From Flavobacterium cellulosilyticum (GTDB lineage Bacteria > Bacteroidota > Bacteroidia > Flavobacteriales > Flavobacteriaceae), in the NCBI RefSeq assembly GCF_004349355.1, contig NZ_SMFK01000002.1, forward strand, positions 372,001-436,000: DNA of 64,000 bases, given 5' to 3'. Positions within the stretch are counted from its first letter, which is position 1. Each line of letters opens with the position of its first letter. A program made the position numbers and the translations under genes. Below the pieces are notes generated by a model. That model made no database searches. It was not told where the DNA came from and saw only the letters and a list, made by a program, of their open reading frames with translations. Of this stretch, positions 19,918 to 28,555 are shown piece by piece.

Positions 19918-20973
19918 ATGAATGAACCATTAATGGTTTTTAAAAAACCAAGTTATCCATTAACCACGCAGTTTTTAGAATATTTAGAACGATTTGATCG
20001 TGTTTCAAAAGTTTCAATTTATTATGATGATTTATTGCGTTTTATAGGTTCAATAAATGTATTTGACAAAAATGATAAAGACACATTGTGGATACGGGTT
20101 TATTATAATGAACAAGAAAGAAGTGAAATTGATTTAAATTTAAAAAAAATATATTCTTATTTGCATTCCGATGGAAATTTAGATATTATTAAATATTTGA
20201 ATGTAGATGCTATCGACTATTGTACTTTTGGTAATTCGAAACCTTTTCGGGTAAAAGTAAGAAATATATTGAATGATAATTACACCTACTTTTATATTAA
20301 AAAAGCAGATGCTTCCCGTGTTTATGGATTGGAATTAGAACATATGTTATCTTCAGATAAAATAAATTTTTTAGTGTTTGAAGATACTTTGATTGAAGAG
20401 CATATTACAGGTATTCCAGGAGATGTGTTTATGGATACACTTTTAGTGGATTGTTCTGAAACTGAAAAAGCGCAAATTGCGAAGGAATTCGTAAAGTTTA
20501 ATGAGCGATGTATGATAAGGCTTTTGGGAGATATGAGGGCATACAATTACGTTATTGTACCCATTCACGATTTTGACCAAGTAGTTTTCAAAATTCGTCC
20601 AATAGATTTTGACCAACAATGTTATGAGGGTAATTTAAAAGTGTATCGTCCACAGTTTTTTAAAGAAAACATGCCTATGGTCAAACTAGCTAAAGAAAAG
20701 CTTGCGAACAGTTCGACTGAACAATATAAAAATGAAGAACGAGCTGCTTTAGCTAAAAGGATTTATTCGACTGAAACCCGTATCAAAAAATTATTGCAGA
20801 TTATGGGTAACGATACAATTGCACCCGAAGAAAATGTAAATAAACTAAAGTTGGAATTGTATCGATTAACCCATGACATCAATTTTAAAAGAGCAAAATC
20901 TATGGGAAATGTGCTCAATTCAGCTTTTGATTTCATTACAAGGAATTATAAAAATATAAACTTCCCGCATTAA
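19918..20973 (+). CDS. Conserved protein of unknown function (351 aa)
   Basis: I do not recognise a named family with certainty. The protein is soluble, with no signal peptide or membrane helix. Residues ~1-90 alternate strands and helices (RVSKVSIYYDDLLRFIGS). The centre contains RCMIRLLGDMRAYNYVIVPIHDFDQVVFKIRPIDFDQQCYEG interrupted here only for description: key residues are the Asn in YN, the Lys in FKIR and the Asp pair in IDFDQQ, faintly reminiscent of a kinase-like catalytic/DFG area. The C-terminus is helical (RIYSTETRIKKLLQIM, KLKLELYRLTHDINFKRA). It has its own predicted promoter and is divergent from the T9SS protein genes. Kinase-like fold is only a guess. Confidence 0.75.
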   Translation: MNEPLMVFKKPSYPLTTQFLEYLERFDRVSKVSIYYDDLLRFIGSINVFDKNDKDTLWIRVYYNEQERSEIDLNLKKIYSYLHSDGNLDIIKYLNVDAIDYCTFGNSKPFRVKVRNILNDNYTYFYIKKADASRVYGLELEHMLSSDKINFLVFEDTLIEEHITGIPGDVFMDTLLVDCSETEKAQIAKEFVKFNERCMIRLLGDMRAYNYVIVPIHDFDQVVFKIRPIDFDQQCYEGNLKVYRPQFFKENMPMVKLAKEKLANSSTEQYKNEERAALAKRIYSTETRIKKLLQIMGNDTIAPEENVNKLKLELYRLTHDINFKRAKSMGNVLNSAFDFITRNYKNINFPH

Positions 20974-21403
20974 AATTACTATTCCTTTATTAAATATTTA
21001 ACTTAATAATTCAATAGCTGTTGGTTTAGAAAACATTTTTTGGATTAGATTTTGTTTTAAAAACATGATTCCTTTAATAAAAATGAATGTTAACATAGAT
21101 TTGGGATTTTGAGGTTATTTTTTTATTATAAATATTTAATTGTCTTTTATGTTGAAACTTGCTAAAAATAATATGATTTATAAAAAAAAGATATTAAATA
21201 AACCTAATTGTTTTTTTTAATGCTTTTTTTCTTTAAATTTGGTTCCTTTCACTTTTTAAATATACAACTTTTTCTGTTTAAAAGCACTAAAAAGTCGTTA
21301 AAAAGCATGAAATAGTTGTATTTCAATCGAAAATACTTACAGCTTCGTGATTTTTTTTAGATTTAAAAAGTATTATTTTTGATAATTTGAAATGAAAAAC
21401 AAA
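20974..21403. other. AT-rich intergenic stretch without visible genes
   Basis: About 430 bp between the 351-aa gene and the terminator of the convergent nucleoid-protein gene. It contains many A and T runs but no ORF of coding character and no clear hairpin, repeat or tRNA. Confidence 0.6.
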
Positions 21404-21434
21404 AAAATCCCCAATTAGAATTGGAGATTTTAGT
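21404..21434 (-). terminator. Terminator of the nucleoid-associated protein gene
   Basis: aaatccccaatt-ag-aattggagattt (one mismatch) followed on the minus strand by a U-run; it lies ~28 bp after the stop codon at 21462. Confidence 0.75.
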
Positions 21435-21461
21435 TTATTAAAACACGGATTACATATTTAT

Positions 21462-22520
21462 TTAATTTTTCACCTCTTTATTAAAATAAACTAAGTAATA
21501 ATACATTTGTTTTTCTTCATCCCAACCTTTTTCAACAAACTTCTCGGCACTTTCAGGATTAATGAAATCCATTTTTATCTGAATATTGGTATCTAAACTG
21601 ATAATGTTTTTAATTGACTTTCTAGCATCACTAACTGCTGCATTAGCAATAGGAAACGATGTGATGTCCTCGATGCTGTATTTTTCTCCTTTGTCTACTT
21701 TGTAATTTTTAAATTCTGGCAGTAAATCTGGATTGTCTAAAACTTCGTTAAGGAAATTGGTTTCTTCAAATTGATCGTTTTTGGCAAAATAATTCACACT
21801 GCGATTCATAAACATCACTTCCTCTTTTTTGTCTTCGGCAGGGAATACAACATCCTTAGCAAATCCTTGACAAAATTTAAGGTATTTTTTTGTGATAAAA
21901 TTTTCATCCTCAAATGCATCAACAGATAGGAAGTGTTCCAACCAATAACGTGCATCATAGCGGTTACTGTCAACAGTCAGGATTTTATAGCCTTCTTCTT
22001 TTTTATAATTGAATATCAAACAGCCTTTATCTAATTTGTTCAGGTTGATACCATGTTGCAAAATCATTTCGATATTAGTTTCTTTTTCTTCAAACTGTAA
22101 GAAGTCCGCTTGTAATTCACTTTTAAAAATTCCAATGGCATCAACAACATTATTGTCGATATTCACATTGGTTAGATGGACTACATATACTTCGCCATTT
22201 TTGATGTGTGGGTGATTGGATTGTTCGAATAAATGGGTGGTAATCTTTTTCGAAACTTCGTGAATAGTACTTGGATTTTCAAAAATTTCGCTAGTCAATT
22301 TAAACATATCGTTGTAGTCTAAATCTACCTCATGTGCAAATTGAAAATAATTTTCTTCTTTTTCTCTAAAAGGTTTAAAGAAGTATTCCTTAATTAATGG
22401 AGCAATTTCATCGTTTAAATTAATCGGTTGCTCCGATAAAAAAATCGCCTCGTTACGGCTTTTATTTCCAACTCTGTGGATGGAAAGCGTTTCGATGTGT
22501 GTGTTGAATAAGTTGATCAT
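21462..22520 (-). CDS. Nucleoid-associated protein, NdpA/YejK (NA37) family
   Basis: 352 residues. The N-terminal region (INLFNTHIETLSIHRVGNKS, then FKPFREKEENYFQFAHEVDLDYN given here in two parts) and the central segment KGCLIFNYKKEEGYKIL plus CQGFAKDVVFPAEDKKEE fit the 37-kDa nucleoid-associated family (PF04245). E. coli YejK is found on spermidine nucleoids; the biochemical role is poorly known. Soluble, with no membrane segments. Downstream terminator at 21404-21434; the upstream neighbour is a small four-helix-bundle gene 47 bp away on the same strand. Confidence 0.88.
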   Translation of the reverse strand: MINLFNTHIETLSIHRVGNKSRNEAIFLSEQPINLNDEIAPLIKEYFFKPFREKEENYFQFAHEVDLDYNDMFKLTSEIFENPSTIHEVSKKITTHLFEQSNHPHIKNGEVYVVHLTNVNIDNNVVDAIGIFKSELQADFLQFEEKETNIEMILQHGINLNKLDKGCLIFNYKKEEGYKILTVDSNRYDARYWLEHFLSVDAFEDENFITKKYLKFCQGFAKDVVFPAEDKKEEVMFMNRSVNYFAKNDQFEETNFLNEVLDNPDLLPEFKNYKVDKGEKYSIEDITSFPIANAAVSDARKSIKNIISLDTNIQIKMDFINPESAEKFVEKGWDEEKQMYYYLVYFNKEVKN

Positions 22521-22567
22521 TTTTATTTTTGAGTTGCTGAGGTTTTGAGTATAGAGGTTCTAAGGTT

Positions 22568-22927
22568 TTAGTTTCGTTCTTTAACTTTGTTTATAAAAGA
22601 AACTAACATTCTCTCTATTTCTCTACTATCCTCATATAAAGTGTTAAATTCTTCTTCGTTAAAATAATTTATGTTTTTTGCTATTTCTAATTGTGTTTGC
22701 ATTTCAAAAAGGGAACCAATAGAAATGTTTAAAAATCTTAAATACTCTTTGTTGCTATCTCTCCCAAAACCCTCTGCAATATTGCTCGGAATAGAAACTG
22801 CACATCGTCTTATTTGAGAAGTTAATCCAAAAATTTCTTCTTTAGGAAATTGTTTAGTTGAATTATAAGTATTGGTTGTCAATGTCATTGATTTTTGCCA
22901 TATCAAAAGTTTTCTAAAATCGCCCAT
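22568..22927 (-). CDS. Four-helix-bundle protein (23S rRNA-IVP / S23 family)
   Basis: 119 residues with the family pattern: GDFRKLLIWQKSMTLT, then FPKEEIFGLTSQIRRCAVSIPSNIAEGFGRDSNKEYLRFLNIS (key residues RRCAVSIPSNIAEG), then a long C-terminal helix. These proteins form pentameric four-helix bundles; they were first seen encoded in intervening sequences of 23S rRNA genes but are mostly free-standing, as here, and their function is unknown. No rRNA sequence lies nearby. Confidence 0.92.
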   Translation of the reverse strand: MGDFRKLLIWQKSMTLTTNTYNSTKQFPKEEIFGLTSQIRRCAVSIPSNIAEGFGRDSNKEYLRFLNISIGSLFEMQTQLEIAKNINYFNEEEFNTLYEDSREIERMLVSFINKVKERN

Positions 22928-23009
22928 ATTTTATTTTTTTCTAAAAATTTAAGCAAATATATAAAACCTTTTGACCTTAGAAACTCAATAACTTAAAACC
23001 TAAAAAAGA

Positions 23010-23549
23010 TTAATTCCAGTTTTCTTCAAACCCGAAGTCTTCAAAACTATCATCACCACTGAACATGTCAAGGTCATCATCGTCTAAATCATCTTCAAAT
23101 TCATTGTAATCTTCCTGATCATCATCGGCAATAAAATGTTTTTCCATTGCTTCGGCAGGCATTTCACCTACTGAGAAAATAGTTTCAGGATACGTATTTC
23201 CAGCGGTAATTTCTTCAATTGAGGCAAGTTCTACTAGAAATGTCCACATATTAATGAAGTCATACACATAAATTATTTTTGTGTTGTCCTTGTCTAAAAT
23301 ATCCGAAAGCAAATAATCGCTCATCGTTTTTTGTTCTCCAGGAACATCACCAGCATCAAACATTGGGATTTCATCTGCTTGATTCCAAGTGTCATCGCAG
23401 GTATAAAAAGAGGCCACTTCCATACCATCAAACCCAAAAGAGTTGAAAATAGCATTGTGTAAATCCTCTAATGTATCTTCGGCAAGTATTGCAATATCTC
23501 TAAATATATCTTCTTCGGCATCGAGAATTACTCTAAATTTATAAACCAT
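23010..23549 (-). CDS. pRiA4b ORF-3-like (IS1096 TnpR-type) family protein with acidic tail
   Basis: 179 residues. The core (FRVILDAEEDIFRDIAILAE, LEDLHNAIFNSFGFDG, SFYTCDDTWNQADEIP, IIYVYDFINMWTFLVEL) matches the plasmid pRiA4b ORF-3 family (PF07929), common in Bacteroidota chromosomes despite its plasmid name. The last ~45 residues are extremely acidic (Asp/Glu-rich with Phe), suggesting binding to a basic partner. No transposase is nearby, so this is a chromosomal gene rather than an IS passenger. TACCTTTG at 23572-23579 (minus) is a possible -7 element. Confidence 0.88.
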   Translation of the reverse strand: MVYKFRVILDAEEDIFRDIAILAEDTLEDLHNAIFNSFGFDGMEVASFYTCDDTWNQADEIPMFDAGDVPGEQKTMSDYLLSDILDKDNTKIIYVYDFINMWTFLVELASIEEITAGNTYPETIFSVGEMPAEAMEKHFIADDDQEDYNEFEDDLDDDDLDMFSGDDSFEDFGFEENWN

Positions 23550-23696
23550 AATCTTTGTTTTAATGAGAGGGCAAAGGTAAAATATAAATTTAGATATTAG
23601 ATTTTAGATTTCGGATTTGTTGATAAGATTTTTACATACGGATAATCTATAGGTTTGCTGTTTTGAGAATTTGGAGCACAACAATTGGTGATTTCA

Positions 23697-23765
23697 AAAA
23701 CTAATCCTCCTGCTGTACGCTGTATCCACGCCAAAAAGCGTGGGATGCCGCTTCCATCAGGGCTA
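23697..23765 (-). ncRNA. Flavo-1-like structured RNA element, copy C (short form)
   Basis: On the minus strand the element runs from tagccctgatggaagcgg to cagcaggaggattag and is followed by a U-run. cctg/cagg pairs near the ends, and an internal hairpin cacgc-ttttt-gcgtg extended by atc/gat lies between. This is the compact form of the element that also occurs at 4618-4757 and 29929-30069 and, from memory, the common Flavobacterium version of Flavo-1 RNA. The rest of this gap (23550-23696 and 23766-24010) shows no gene; it holds only low-complexity tttaga runs and a short inverted repeat. Confidence 0.62.
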
Positions 23766-24010
23766 CGAATCTCGAATTATTTTCATAAGGATAAATAGAA
23801 ATAATTCCAATTCATCCTTAAAAATGAACTCTTAAAGTGTGAAATTGCCCGACTTCGTAGCCACAATTGTACACCGTTATCACTTTAACTTTTTTTAGAT
23901 TGGTGTATTACTTGGGATCTTGATAGTAGCCAAACTTCTAACCCCGATTTTTAGGACTTTTCACTTGTTTACCTCATAGTAATCGGGTTTATGCACGTCA
24001 TCGTTTGAAA

Positions 24011-24616
24011 CTAAGTGGTGCTTTTTTTAATTTTATGAATGAACTTCTTTCTAATAAGATGAAGTTGTTTATGGCTTGGATAACTTCTATTGGAAGTCAA
24101 GTTATTGAAAATTAAGGCAGTGACTAATAAAATTAATATCCCAATTAATACAGGAGAAATGACATATAAATAACCCAGATCTTTTATTTTATCCGAACCA
24201 ATAATAGCAATAAGGGCAGTAGCGCCTCCTGGTGGATGTAAGGTTTTGGTAATTTGCATAAAAACGATAGAAAGAGAAACGGCAAGTGGAGCGGTAATCC
24301 AAATAATATCAGGAACAAATTTGTGGACGGTAACCCCTATAAAAGCAGAAATTAAATGACCTCCAACTAGGTTTCGAGGTTGCGAAAACGGGCTTTGAAT
24401 AATACCATAAACCAATACGCTCGATGCACCAAAAGAACCAATAAGATATACGGCATCATTTCCTGAAAAATGGATGGATTGTATGTAGGCTAAAATTCCA
24501 ATACCTACAAATGAACCTATAAATGCCCAAAAATGTTCTTTCCAGTCAATTAAGGTTTCTTTGTAAAGAATGTATTTGGTTTTGCGGTAATTCTGTTTAA
24601 ATTTTTTTAATGGCAT
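24011..24616 (-). CDS. HPP family integral membrane protein
   Basis: 201 residues with about five hydrophobic helices and the eponymous HPPGGATALIAIIG motif (about residue 126). After a basic N-terminus (KKFKQNYRKTKY) come the segments WAFIGSFVGIGILAYI, YLIGSFGASSVLVYGI and IIWITAPLAVSLSIVFMQI. Some HPP proteins are nitrite transporters in cyanobacteria, but the substrate of Bacteroidota members is unknown. The gene starts 6 bp after the stop of the CLC gene on the same strand, so the two membrane proteins are an operon, suggesting linked anion handling (inference). Confidence 0.9.
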   Translation of the reverse strand: MPLKKFKQNYRKTKYILYKETLIDWKEHFWAFIGSFVGIGILAYIQSIHFSGNDAVYLIGSFGASSVLVYGIIQSPFSQPRNLVGGHLISAFIGVTVHKFVPDIIWITAPLAVSLSIVFMQITKTLHPPGGATALIAIIGSDKIKDLGYLYVISPVLIGILILLVTALIFNNLTSNRSYPSHKQLHLIRKKFIHKIKKSTT

Positions 24617-24622
24617 AAGTTG

Positions 24623-25903
24623 TTACTTGGCAATACTTGGAGAAAAGCTATATACAGTAAAAGGATAAACCGTTTTAGCGATGTATTTTGAAATTAAGGA
24701 AACTACTAATATAGGAATGAATAAAGTATAATTGTTAGTTGCCCCACAAACCAAAAAAATGGCGGTGAAAGGAGCGTGAATACTGGCACTCAAAACAGCT
24801 GCCATGCCAATAATCATAAAATTTATAGGAATAACATCGGCATTAAAGAAACGATTCAAAACAGAAGCGACTAATAAACCTAAAAAAGCACCGATAAAAA
24901 GACTTGGAGCAAAAACACCTCCATCACCACCTGAAGCTAATGTTACAGAGGTTACAATTGGTTTTAAAAGTAAAATTCCAATAAAAGTAAATGCTAATGT
25001 AAAAGACAATGGAGCTTCATTCGAGTCGATAAAAATCATTTTAATAGCGTGATAGCCTTCACCGTAAAGTTGCGGAAGAAGGAGTAGGGAGCCACTTAAA
25101 ATTGCTGAACCAAGGATGACTTTATGATAGGAAATTTTTATTTTCGAAAATTGTGATTTAATCAGCAAAACGCAGCGTGTTAGATAAACTGAATTTAATC
25201 CTGCTAAAATTCCTAATAGAATAAAATAGGGAATGGCTGAATAGTGCCAAGTGGTTGTATTTACTGTGAATAATGGCTTTTCATCTAATAGAAATAAAAG
25301 TCCAAAAGCTATAGCTACAGCAATTAGATTGCTAATTAAGAATGCCCGAGTTACTTTTTTTGAAATGACTTCAAATGCAAAGAGGATTCCAGCTATTGGA
25401 CTGCCAAATAAGGCTGTAATTCCTGCAGCAACTCCCGCACAAATCAATTCGGTTTTGTATTGTCCAAAAACATTCTCTTTTGTTTGAGCGACAGAACCAA
25501 TGGTGGCTGTAGCGACAACTGTGGCTACTTCAATACCTGTAGATCCTCCAAATATCACAGTTAGGAAACCATTGATGAAATGAGAAGGAATTTTATAACT
25601 AGGCAGGTTCTTTGATTTGACATTGATGCTTTCAAAGATTTCTTTGATGCCTTTGTTTTCCTTTTTTTTAAATAAATATTCTCTTAGAAAAAAAATAACG
25701 GAAAATCCGAAAACTGGAAAAAAAACATAAAATAATGAATTTACATTGGCTTGATTGAAAAAAATGTCCTCGTAATATTCGGTTATTCTTTTTAGAACAA
25801 CTCCTAAAAAAGCAGATAAAAAGCCGATTAAAATGGAAACAACAACTAGTTTTTGAAATTTAATTAAAACATAATTTTTTCTAATTCTTGAGGTATCACT
25901 CAT
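24623..25903 (-). CDS. CLC-family chloride channel/transporter
   Basis: 426 residues with the CLC transmembrane core and no CBS domains. Motifs: GGSTGIEVATVVATATIG (about residue 117, equivalent to the GREGP selectivity loop), GSPIAGILFAFEVIS, and GGDGGVFAPSLFIGAFLG (the GxFxP motif, about 327). In GREGP the Glu is the gating/proton-coupling residue; here alignment places Thr at that position, so proton-coupled exchange may be altered. The protein should move anions across the inner membrane. Operon with the HPP gene 6 bp downstream. TAAATTTG at 25926-25933 (minus) may be its -7 element, without a good -33. Confidence 0.93.
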   Translation of the reverse strand: MSDTSRIRKNYVLIKFQKLVVVSILIGFLSAFLGVVLKRITEYYEDIFFNQANVNSLFYVFFPVFGFSVIFFLREYLFKKKENKGIKEIFESINVKSKNLPSYKIPSHFINGFLTVIFGGSTGIEVATVVATATIGSVAQTKENVFGQYKTELICAGVAAGITALFGSPIAGILFAFEVISKKVTRAFLISNLIAVAIAFGLLFLLDEKPLFTVNTTTWHYSAIPYFILLGILAGLNSVYLTRCVLLIKSQFSKIKISYHKVILGSAILSGSLLLLPQLYGEGYHAIKMIFIDSNEAPLSFTLAFTFIGILLLKPIVTSVTLASGGDGGVFAPSLFIGAFLGLLVASVLNRFFNADVIPINFMIIGMAAVLSASIHAPFTAIFLVCGATNNYTLFIPILVVSLISKYIAKTVYPFTVYSFSPSIAK

Positions 25904-26002
25904 AAAAAATGAATTTTTTGGTTTGCAAATTTAAACTATGAAAAAGCAATAATTCCTTTTTAAAAGTTAAAAAAATTTTAAAACTCAAATAACCTTTTCT
26001 GG

Positions 26003-26803
26003 TGCTTGATTGCATCGAGTACCTACTTACTTTTGAAAACGATACAAAGCGTTTGCAACGCGGCTCAATTTAAATTACCACAAAGATTAGACATTTACAT
26101 TACAAAATATAGTATTCTGTTTTTCATAATTACTATAGCTACTATTTACATAATCGCTTTCATGAAACAAAATTCCAGCTTCAACAGGATAGTAATGTAT
26201 ATAATTAACTCGTTGTTCTACTTTTTATAAAGTATCTAATAAACAGGATGAAAAACATCTTGCCACCCGAGCCTGAAAGTGCGAATTGGCGAAGCATAAT
26301 TTAAAATTTTTAGCTCTTCCTGATATTTGAACTTCAAAACTAAATTTCCGTAAAAGCCATTCTCGTCTACTTTCAGGATGTTCTTGAATAGCTTCTATAA
26401 ATTTCTTAGAAGTATATTTCTTAAAATCCCGAATTACATTTTTGTAATTCAACATCAAATGCAGTTGCTATTAAATGAATATGACTAGTCATGTATGCAT
26501 ATGCATGAACACTCAAGCCTTTTTCCTTAATGCAGTAATTTAAGGAATCGTTAATGATAGTACAATAAATAGGGCGTACGAATAAATCTACCCAGTCAAC
26601 AACAGTTATAGTAATAAAAGTAGGTAATGTGCTATCTAAAAATTTGTATTTCTCAGACATTGTTTTACTTTCAAATATATTAATTATAAGAAAACTATAT
26701 ACAAAATAAAGTAGTTTGAGTAGTACTTCTGTTTTTGTTAGCCGCTTTGCAAACGCTACCATTTGTCTTTTAATTTAATTAGCTACTCGATGCAATCGAG
26801 CGA
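26003..26803. mobile_element. Decayed REP-associated transposase element with ~62-bp imperfect terminal inverted repeats
   Basis: Left end (26003-26065) and right end (26739-26803) are imperfect reverse complements. The outer parts share gattgcatcgagta and the inner parts share gcgtttgcaa followed by cggct; each half is itself near-palindromic. Between them is a broken IS200-like REP-associated tyrosine transposase (RAYT). A 74-aa plus-strand ORF inside (26006-26230) has no coding character beyond hydrophobicity. This architecture, a RAYT gene bracketed by inverted REP sequences, fits a REP/REPIN founder element that is no longer active. Confidence 0.75.
26236..26660 (-). pseudogene. REP-associated tyrosine transposase (IS200-like, Y1_Tnp), multiply frameshifted
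   Basis: From ATG 26660 the frame reads MSEKYKFLDSTLPTFITITV, then YMTSHIHLIATAF with the HxH metal motif of Y1 transposases. A one-base shift at about 26440 moves the reading to NVIRDFKKYTSKKFIEAIQ and ESRREWLLRKF, and a further shift near 26290-26260 is needed to read GWQDVFHPV, normally followed by the catalytic-Tyr helix, which is missing. The protein is therefore truncated and inactive. TATATTTG at 26672-26679 (minus) preserves a plausible promoter core. RAYTs move or maintain REP sequences; flanking REP-like inverted repeats are present. Confidence 0.85.
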
Positions 26804-26864
26804 CAGAGAAAATGGAAAAACGACCGCCAGTGGGTTGTTTTTCCGATTTGATTCAATTTTCTGT

Positions 26865-27326
26865 TTAGTCAATTGTCGAAATATAAATGTCTACTTCTGC
26901 ATTACTCCAATCTTGACTTCTTTCATCATATACTTCAAAATCAAATCCAAACTTTCGTTCTGTGTCAGAATTCCATATTTCTTTCCAAGCATCCGTTACA
27001 CAGCCTGTCATAACACCTTTTGCAGTAAACTTGCTGTATTCTTGAGCTGGTACCGTTAGTTCTTCAAGTTCTTTAGGCGTTTCTGAGTTCTTTTTTACTT
27101 TACATCCGATAAAATATGAAAAAGGGGTTGTTTCGTCTTTTTCATAGTCAAAGTAGACAGCATATACTTCATTAGATAATTTTTCCGGAATAACATCGAA
27201 AATTTTATCTGTTTCAAATTTTTGCCATAATTCGCCACAATCTTTACTTGATTGCTTGTTTTGGTTCGTTGTTTTGCGGCAGAGCTTTATTCCAACTAAC
27301 TTAAAATGCTCTCTTTTTTCTGTCAT
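26865..27326 (-). CDS. GyrI-like / effector-binding domain protein
   Basis: 153 residues forming a single GyrI-like (SHS2, AraC-type effector binding) domain: EHFKLVGIKLCRKT, then FDVIPEKLSNEVYAVYFDYE, FSYFIGCKVKK, LTVPAQEYSKFTAKG and a terminal FEVYDERSQDWSNAEVDIYI. No helix-turn-helix is fused, so it is a stand-alone ligand-binding protein. Related proteins bind or hydrolyse small molecules or inhibit gyrase; the ligand here is unknown. It lies between the decayed RAYT element and the first MITE copy. Confidence 0.85.
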   Translation of the reverse strand: MTEKREHFKLVGIKLCRKTTNQNKQSSKDCGELWQKFETDKIFDVIPEKLSNEVYAVYFDYEKDETTPFSYFIGCKVKKNSETPKELEELTVPAQEYSKFTAKGVMTGCVTDAWKEIWNSDTERKFGFDFEVYDERSQDWSNAEVDIYISTID

Positions 27327-27380
27327 ATTTAGTGTTTTATTTTGATTATTCGTGTTGTTTTACAAACGACAAGTTGAACT

Positions 27381-27616
27381 AACCCGATCGCTCCGATATA
27401 AATATATCATCTAACGGATAGCGCAGAATTGCATTCTGTGCCTCTTCCGATTGTCAACTATAAAAATATAATACAAAATCTAGACCTGCATCATTTCTTT
27501 CGGAACTTATTTAATAAATTTAAGGATAAAATAAATTGCTCAACTTTATTGGCACGGAATGTAATTCCGCCTATCCGTTTACGAGAAATTTACTGCATAT
27601 CTGCGCGATCTGAGTT
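27381..27616. repeat. MITE/REPIN copy 1 (236 bp)
   Basis: Same sequence and orientation as 28704-28941. Its ends are inverted repeats (aacccgatcgct... and ...gcgatctgagtt). A second inner inverted pair (cggatagcgcagaatt... and ...ggaatgtaattccgc near 27551-27580) contains small palindromes. The ~86-bp core around 27460-27545 differs from copy 2 at only about two positions. No transposase is encoded. It fills most of the gap between the GyrI-like and DUF2971 genes (27327-27706). Confidence 0.85.
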
Positions 27617-27706
27617 CTAATTTTATTTTAACCAATTATATTTTGTATTATTCATTTTTTAAATTTTTTAATTTGGTTTATTCTAATTTTATTGAGCGTT
27701 GTTTTT

Positions 27707-28522
27707 TTATATTTCAATTCTGTCAAGTTCAAATTTAAAAGGGATTTTTATTAATTGATAAATTTTAATATTTCTCCTTCTTGCTTCAATTATAATTTCG
27801 GCTTTATGATTTATGTCAATGTTCACTCCTAAATTAATTTCCTCAATACAACTTTCTTCGAATACTTTTATTCTCATTTCGTTATTCGGTTTGTCAGTAA
27901 ACATTAAGTTTGTAAAACGATATTCTTCTTCATAAGACCAATCAACAGATTTATAATGCGTTTGATAAAATGAAGTAATCATAATTTCTTCATTTTCTAA
28001 TGGATTAATTACGGGAAAATTTTCTGAATAAGTTACTGGTCCACCTTTGCCGAATAATCTAGATTCCCTCATTTTTTCTTCATTAAATCCAATACAAAAT
28101 CCTTTATGATAATCACCATAATGTGACCACATTAGAATTGAATTCCATTTTGCACTCATACACAAAACACCGTAATGATTGTCTATCATTGGAAATTCAA
28201 TTTCTTCCTTTTCTTTTTGAAATTTCTGAATATTTTCAAGCGATTTTGTATATTCAAGTTTTTCATTTTCTATGTTAAAACCATTTGCTATGAAGAAACT
28301 ATTTTGTCTTTCAAATACATCGTTTACATATTTTTCAATTTTTTCAGGCGAATCAATCAATAAAAAGTTTTTGGGAATTTTACAGTCAAAAGGATCATTA
28401 AATTCAATTGGCGAAGAAAGATAAACTTGATTCTTCAAAAGAATATTTTTATGATACTCATTTGCCCAACTTCTATATTTGTAAATTATTTTCGGATAAT
28501 TTTCAGCATAATTTTTCGCCAT
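27707..28522 (-). CDS. DUF2971 domain protein
   Basis: 271 residues. The start region IIYKYRSWANEYHKNILL and VYLSSPIEFNDPFDC, the middle MSAKWNSILMWSHYGDYHKG and FCIGFNEE, and SYEEEYRF fit DUF2971, a family of unknown function often found near mobile elements and defence genes. It is soluble, without a signal peptide. The gene sits alone between two directly repeated MITE copies (27381-27616 and 28704-28941) and has its own base-composition surroundings, suggesting an accessory cassette. Confidence 0.88.
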   Translation of the reverse strand: MAKNYAENYPKIIYKYRSWANEYHKNILLKNQVYLSSPIEFNDPFDCKIPKNFLLIDSPEKIEKYVNDVFERQNSFFIANGFNIENEKLEYTKSLENIQKFQKEKEEIEFPMIDNHYGVLCMSAKWNSILMWSHYGDYHKGFCIGFNEEKMRESRLFGKGGPVTYSENFPVINPLENEEIMITSFYQTHYKSVDWSYEEEYRFTNLMFTDKPNNEMRIKVFEESCIEEINLGVNIDINHKAEIIIEARRRNIKIYQLIKIPFKFELDRIEI

Positions 28523-28555
28523 AATTTAAAATATTTTTCTTTCTGTTTTCTGTCG

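Noticed and set aside
22568..22927. Four-helix-bundle gene as a sign of an rRNA intervening sequence
   Set aside because: No 23S rRNA sequence is nearby; the family is mostly free-standing.
23010..23549. pRiA4b ORF-3/TnpR-type protein as part of an insertion sequence
   Set aside because: No transposase, terminal repeats or target duplication around it; the family is commonly chromosomal in Bacteroidota.
26006..26230. Plus-strand 74-aa hydrophobic ORF within the RAYT element
   Set aside because: It starts inside the left terminal repeat, has no start-site support and lies in a decayed element; hydrophobicity follows from AT-richness.
27429..27620. Plus-strand 63-aa ORF inside MITE copy 1
   Set aside because: It spans the palindromic arms and is not kept in frame in MITE copy 2, so it is not coding.
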